Below, one piece after another: positions 60,227 to 64,000 of a stretch of 64,000 nt of DNA; within the stretch, counting starts at the first letter, position 1, and every line of letters starts with the position of its first letter. The notes under the pieces are model-generated. The model saw only the letters and a program-made list of their open reading frames with translations, did not search any database and was not told where the DNA came from. The DNA is taken from the NCBI GenBank assembly GCA_964611645.1, contig CAZTAO010000001.1, positions 1 to 64,000 on the forward strand, given 5' to 3'. A program made the translations under genes and the position numbers. The stretch comes from CAZTAO01 sp964611645 (GTDB lineage: Bacteria > Armatimonadota > UBA5829).

Positions 60227-60504
60227 CTATTGGCCCCGGATATACCCCCGCAGCCTCCAGCCGGAGTTCAAATACTCGTTGTCCCGACAATACATCCGCT
60301 CGCCCAGAAGCTTGCCCAGCACGGTAGGCTTGAGGACTATGTTCCAGTCTATTACCATGCTGTCGAGGCCACTGCTGGAGACCGTGGTGTCTTTCACTCG
60401 AAGTATGCACTGGCTGTTTTCGAGCGTGGCATCGGTCCCCGGCGCATAGCCTGTGCCCCAACTGGTATGGGCGTCATTCCGCAGGAAGACATTGTTCTGC
60501 TTGG
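60227..60504 (-). pseudogene. Truncated copy of the propeller protein's last C-terminal module
   Basis: About 92 codons match the last module of the propeller gene: QNNVFLRNDAHTSWGTGYAPG, LENSQC and the identical ending SGWRLRGYIRGQ. The copy has no upstream propeller, no signal peptide and no SD of its own. Together with the hairpin next to it, it looks like the left-over end of a tandem duplication. An open reading continues upstream to 60664, but that part overlaps another small gene in a different frame. Confidence 0.7.
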
Positions 60505-60522
60505 CATCCACTGTCATCCGTC

Positions 60523-60627
60523 TTACTGCGTGTTCTGCGGCTGCTTGTCTTTCTTGGACTTCTCCTTTTTGCTGACTTCCTGTTTCTGCATCTTGTTCTT
60601 GTCCTTTTTTCCGCCTTTGTCTCCCAT
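60523..60627 (-). CDS. 34-residue lysine-rich small protein
   Basis: A short minus-strand gene, MGDKGGKKDKNKMQKQ followed by EVSKKEKSKKDKQPQNTQ and a stop. AAAGGAG lies 7 bases before the ATG, which argues that it is translated. Eleven of the first 25 residues or so are Lys; it is predicted disordered and very basic. Similar MGDKG-K-rich small proteins are found in other bacteria and have no known function; nucleic-acid binding is a guess. Confidence 0.65.
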   Translation of the reverse strand: MGDKGGKKDKNKMQKQEVSKKEKSKKDKQPQNTQ

Positions 60628-60664
60628 GGATGACTCCTTTGTGTTTGCGCTTCAGTTTCGGCAA

Positions 60665-61222
60665 TTCGCTATAGCTTACGGCCGGGCGCGATTGCTGATT
60701 GCGAACCAGTCGATTCCACGTGTTCCAACGTCAGCCATCATCGCCCGGGACCATCATACCATATTCCCGGCCTTTCGGGATTTCGTTGCTTCGTGTAGCT
60801 TGCTGCCGGAGCCGGGGCCGATGGCCCCGCACGCAGACCTGGTTTCGACTCCGCCCTACCGCAACTCCACTTCGTTCCGTTGCTTGCGGTCCGACGGCTC
60901 AACCAGCTACAAGCAGATTCCTGTCTTCCGCAACGCGCTTCGCTGGCGTTGCCTTTCGCAGCCTTGCTCCGCAAAGCTGTTTTCGGCCAATGGCTTGCGA
61001 CCTATGCCTCCGTCGGAATGACAACGTCCTTGCTCTCCCCTTTTCTGGCTTTCTTCAATTTCTGGTTTTCTGCTTCCGTTCCTTCGTCCTCTGCTTTCCG
61101 CCTTTTCAAGATCACCCGCCCCAGAAGGAAACCCGACCCTCCACGCCGAATACATGCCCGTGTGTCCGTCGCAGGACAGCCTCGTGTTCCTCGCCAAATC
61201 ACCTAATGGAGTGGGCCTGACT
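60665..61222. other. Long intergenic region upstream of carA
   Basis: A 558-base stretch with no supportable gene on either strand. It has a short GGGGCC/GGCCCC hairpin near 60814-60828, a repeat-B-like TTTCGACTCCGC near 60842, and a pyrimidine-rich tract from about 61025 to 61135. The carA promoter should lie here but no clear consensus was found. Confidence 0.5.
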
Positions 61223-62242
61223 ATGAAACCAGTTTTCCTCACCCTCGAAGACGGTGCAGTCTTCGCCGGTCGCAGTGTGGGCGACGTCGGCGAGTGCGCC
61301 GGGCTGCTCTCGTTCTTTACCGGAGTGGTCGGTTACCAGGAGGTAATCACATACCCGGCCAATGCGGGCAAGATTGTCATGTTTACCTATCCGCTTATCG
61401 GCAACGCCGGAGTCAACTCGGCGGATGCGCAAAGCGATGGGCCGAAAGTAAACGGCATTGTGACCGTCGAATACCCGCCCTACTACAGCAACTTCCGCGC
61501 GGAAGGCAGCCTGGGAGATTATCTCGAGGATGCAGGGGTCTTCTTCGGAACAGCCTTTGATACCCGCGCGGTGATGCTCCATATCAGGGAGCACGGCGAG
61601 ATGCTCGCGGCAGTTTCGGAGAAGCAACTCGACCCTGCACAAGTGCGCACCCTCGCCGCAGCCTCCAAGAGGCCCGCAATATCGGTTAACAGCCCCGTTG
61701 CAGCCGAACAGCCTAAGTACAAAGCAGCGGTCATCGACCTCGGCGCTTCCAAGACATTCTACAAGAAGCTTGCGTCGCTTGGGGTATCTGTTTCGGCTGA
61801 CAAAGTCATCAGGCCTGGCGATAACTCCCTGATCGATGATGTGGATTTCGTAGTCGTAACTCAAGCCCCTTACTACTCGGTTGAAGATGAAGCCACCATA
61901 GAATGGGTCCGCAAGGTTTCCGGCAATCTGCCTCTCATAGGCTTCGGCCACGGGGCGGCGATTGCGGCCAGAGCGCGTGGCGGCGAGGTCGAGCGACTGC
62001 CGTTCGGCGACCACGGCGTGAACGTTCCCGTCAAGAGCGCCGCGGGCGGCAGGAACGAGATCACGGTCCAGAACCACAATTATGCGGCGAAGCCCGGCGG
62101 GGAGACCCAGTGCCTCTTCACCAACCTCCACGACGGCGCCTGCGAGGGCTTCTGCATCAAGTCGGCAAAGGCCGCCGGCACGAACTTCCTGCCTGGCCCG
62201 GAATGGTTTGAACTACTTCTATCATCTGTGAGAGTGAACTGA
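61223..62242 (+). CDS. carA: Carbamoyl phosphate synthase small subunit, glutaminase site apparently degenerate
   Basis: A 339-residue CarA homolog (normal length ~360-390). The N-terminal domain is recognisable: LEDGAVFAGRSVG, TGVVGYQEVITYP, GNAGVNSAD and FDTRAVMLHIREHGEML. The C-terminal class-I amidotransferase domain keeps its frame (FGDHGVNVPV, EITVQNHNYAA, PGP) but the active site does not match: the elbow GICLGHQ is LIGFGHG (Cys replaced by G240), and HPEA is SAKA (His and Glu replaced by S314 and K316). The usual SNGPGDP is TQAPYYS. Glutamine hydrolysis is therefore unlikely. The start at 61223 has GGAG upstream. It is followed by carB after 1 base. Confidence 0.8.
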   Translation: MKPVFLTLEDGAVFAGRSVGDVGECAGLLSFFTGVVGYQEVITYPANAGKIVMFTYPLIGNAGVNSADAQSDGPKVNGIVTVEYPPYYSNFRAEGSLGDYLEDAGVFFGTAFDTRAVMLHIREHGEMLAAVSEKQLDPAQVRTLAAASKRPAISVNSPVAAEQPKYKAAVIDLGASKTFYKKLASLGVSVSADKVIRPGDNSLIDDVDFVVVTQAPYYSVEDEATIEWVRKVSGNLPLIGFGHGAAIAARARGGEVERLPFGDHGVNVPVKSAAGGRNEITVQNHNYAAKPGGETQCLFTNLHDGACEGFCIKSAKAAGTNFLPGPEWFELLLSSVRVN

Positions 62243-62243
62243 C

Positions 62244-64000
62244 ATGCCAAAAAGAACCGACATCAAAAAGATTCTCATCATCGGCAGCGGGCCGATTGTT
62301 ATTGGACAGGCTTGCGAGTTCGACTACTCCGGCTCCCAGGCATGCAAGGCCTTCAGGGAAGAAGGCTATGAGGTTGTGTTGGTTAACTCCAACCCGGCCA
62401 CCATCATGACCGACCCGGTAATGGCGGATCACACCTACATTGAGCCGCTCAATATCGAAACGCTCACCAAGATTATTGCGAAAGAGCGCCCGGACGCGGT
62501 GCTTCCGACCCTGGGCGGCCAGGTAGGCCTGAACCTGGGCACATTCCTGGAGCGCGAGGGAGTGCTCAAGAAGTACGGCGTAGAGATGATCGGGGCCAGT
62601 GAGCGAGCCATCGCCCGTGCAGAAGATCGCCAGCTTTTCAAGGACACGATGGAAAGCATCGGCCTGCGAGTTCCCAAGAGCGGCATCGCGGAGTCTCTTG
62701 AAGAAGGCATGCGTATTATAAAGGAAGTAGGCTTCCCCGCTATCCTGAGACCGGCCTACACAATGGGCGGCGCGGGCGGGGCGACAGCCTACAACGCCGA
62801 AGAGTTCGAGCGGATGCTTGCCTTTGCGCTCGACACCAGCCCCGTCCACCAGACCCTCATCGAGGAGTCGGTGCTAGGCTGGAAAGAGATAGAGTTTGAG
62901 GTGATGCGCGACTGCCAGGATAACGTGATCCTCATCACCAGCATGGAAAACATCGACCCGATGGGAGTTCACACCGGCGACTCCATAGTGGTCGCCCCCG
63001 CTCAGACCCTCACCACTCCGGAGATGGAGCGGTTGGTCGACTTCTCCAAGCGAATCATCCGGGCGGTGGATATCACTGGCGGCGGCACCAACATCCAGTA
63101 CGGCGTGAACCCGGTGAATGGCGACGTTGTGGCAATCGAGATCAACCCGCGCGTCAGCCGCAGTTCCGCCCTGGCAAGCAAAGCCACTGGTTTCCCGATT
63201 GCGCGAGTGGCCGCTAAGCTGGCCGTCGGCCTCACGTTCGACGAGATCAAGAACGACATCACCGGCCAGACATACTCCGACTTCGAACCGACCATCGACT
63301 ACGTGGTTATGAAAGTCTGCCGGTTCACCTTTGAGAAATTCCCACAGGCCAACACTACGCTCAACACCAGCATGAAGGCTGTTGGGGAGTCCATGGCTAT
63401 CGGCCGCAACTTCAAGGAATCGCTCCAGAAGGGCATTCGCTCCCTGGAGATAGGCAGATACGGCCTCGGCTCCGACGGCAAGGACCTCAAGGAGAAAGAA
63501 CGCCGCGACATGGACCTCATTCGCGAGCGGCTGGCAAGGCCGACTGCCGAGCGGCTCTTCTTCCTGCGCTACGCAATCGAGAACGGAATGTCCACCGATG
63601 AAATCTACAGCCTCAGCAAGATCGACCCGTGGTTTGTGGAGAACGTGCGGGAACTGGTAGATTTCGAGAAGAAGCTGGCGGGCAAGTCGCTGGTAAGCAT
63701 TCCGGGCGATCTGCTGCGCGAAGCCAAGGAACTTGGCTACTCAGACATCCAGCTTGCGCATCTGCTGGAGTCAAACGAGGAGCAGGTGCGAATCCGGCGC
63801 AAGGTGCTGGGAATCGAGAGCACATTCTACCTGGTGGATACGTGCGCGGGTGAGTTCAGTGCCAAGCGGCCCTACTTCTACTCCACCTACGCTTCAGTTG
63901 ACGAAAGCCGCGCGTCCAGTAACCCCAAAAAGGTGATTATTCTTGGCGGCGGGCCCAACCGGATAGGGCAGGGGATCGAGTTCGACTACTGCTGCGTTCA
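62244..64000 (+). CDS. carB: Carbamoyl phosphate synthase large subunit (partial, runs off window)
   Basis: The first ~585 codons of CarB (full length ~1070). It makes carbamoyl phosphate from bicarbonate, ammonia and two ATP. Typical features: MPKRTDIKKILIIGSGPIVIGQ, EFDYSGSQACKAFREEGYEVVLVNSNPATIMTD, the first ATP-grasp half with EIEFEVMRD and AIEINPRVSRSSALASKATG, an allosteric-free oligomerisation region, and the start of the second half (KVIILGGGPNRIGQGIEFDY). It begins one base after the carA stop. The sequence ends inside the gene. Confidence 0.93.
   Translation, partial: MPKRTDIKKILIIGSGPIVIGQACEFDYSGSQACKAFREEGYEVVLVNSNPATIMTDPVMADHTYIEPLNIETLTKIIAKERPDAVLPTLGGQVGLNLGTFLEREGVLKKYGVEMIGASERAIARAEDRQLFKDTMESIGLRVPKSGIAESLEEGMRIIKEVGFPAILRPAYTMGGAGGATAYNAEEFERMLAFALDTSPVHQTLIEESVLGWKEIEFEVMRDCQDNVILITSMENIDPMGVHTGDSIVVAPAQTLTTPEMERLVDFSKRIIRAVDITGGGTNIQYGVNPVNGDVVAIEINPRVSRSSALASKATGFPIARVAAKLAVGLTFDEIKNDITGQTYSDFEPTIDYVVMKVCRFTFEKFPQANTTLNTSMKAVGESMAIGRNFKESLQKGIRSLEIGRYGLGSDGKDLKEKERRDMDLIRERLARPTAERLFFLRYAIENGMSTDEIYSLSKIDPWFVENVRELVDFEKKLAGKSLVSIPGDLLREAKELGYSDIQLAHLLESNEEQVRIRRKVLGIESTFYLVDTCAGEFSAKRPYFYSTYASVDESRASSNPKKVIILGGGPNRIGQGIEFDYCCV

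Noticed and set aside
60505..60664. Upstream part of the reading through the truncated module
   Set aside because: It overlaps the 34-residue lysine-rich gene in another frame and shows no similarity to the module.
61199..62131. 310-codon minus-strand reading opposite carA
   Set aside because: Antisense shadow; considered because carA is degenerate, but the plus-strand protein keeps CarA motifs throughout.

Overview
The window is 64 kb of GC-rich bacterial chromosome, with Shine-Dalgarno sites (mostly GGAGG or AGGAG) ahead of many genes. No rRNA, tRNA, CRISPR array, transposase or phage gene was seen. The dominant content is secreted glycoside-hydrolase-like enzymes and carbohydrate-binding domains: GH123/DUF4091, GH42-like, GH20-like, GH106-like, sialidase/BNR, DUF4838 and DUF3142. 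This fits an environmental, polysaccharide-degrading, Gram-negative-type bacterium, for example Armatimonadota or a planctomycete-like lineage. That placement is inference; no marker gene fixes the phylum.

Layout. 0-9.1 kb: a five-gene minus-strand operon read from a promoter near 9.17 kb (GH123-like protein, three tandem sialidase-like paralogs, sugar-phosphate isomerase-like protein). 9.3-10.7 kb: a coupled plus-strand pair, a conserved two-TM protein of unknown function and a PD-(D/E)XK-like protein. 10.7-19.7 kb: a giant GH42-like enzyme, a small membrane protein, a TIM-barrel-like secreted protein, a frameshifted DUF4091 gene and a nitrilase-family enzyme. 19.7-29.6 kb (minus): TPR protein coupled to a DUF3142 protein, a DUF4091 protein, two small membrane proteins and a CBM9-GH42-like enzyme. 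29.8-53.9 kb (plus): a long run of mostly secreted hydrolases with one uroporphyrinogen-decarboxylase-like gene in the middle. 54.1-56.9 kb (minus): fur-feoA-feoB-zinc-ribbon iron-uptake operon. 57.0-60.6 kb (minus): a seven-blade PD40 propeller surface protein, a truncated copy of its last module and a 34-residue lysine-rich protein. 61.2-64 kb: carA then carB, which runs off the window.

How it works together: the secreted enzymes plausibly strip and dismantle complex, possibly amino-sugar-, rhamnose- or uronate-containing glycans; the isomerase and nitrilase would handle products. The feo operon supplies ferrous iron and carAB makes carbamoyl phosphate for pyrimidines and arginine.

The most striking observations are: (1) the CarA homolog appears to have lost its whole glutaminase catalytic triad while sitting directly upstream of a normal-looking CarB; (2) several families of short dispersed palindromic repeats occur, two of which sit in frame inside hydrolase genes; (3) the uncharacterised membrane protein/PD-(D/E)XK pair; (4) the triplicated sialidase-like operon with a fourth, shorter relative 30 kb away.
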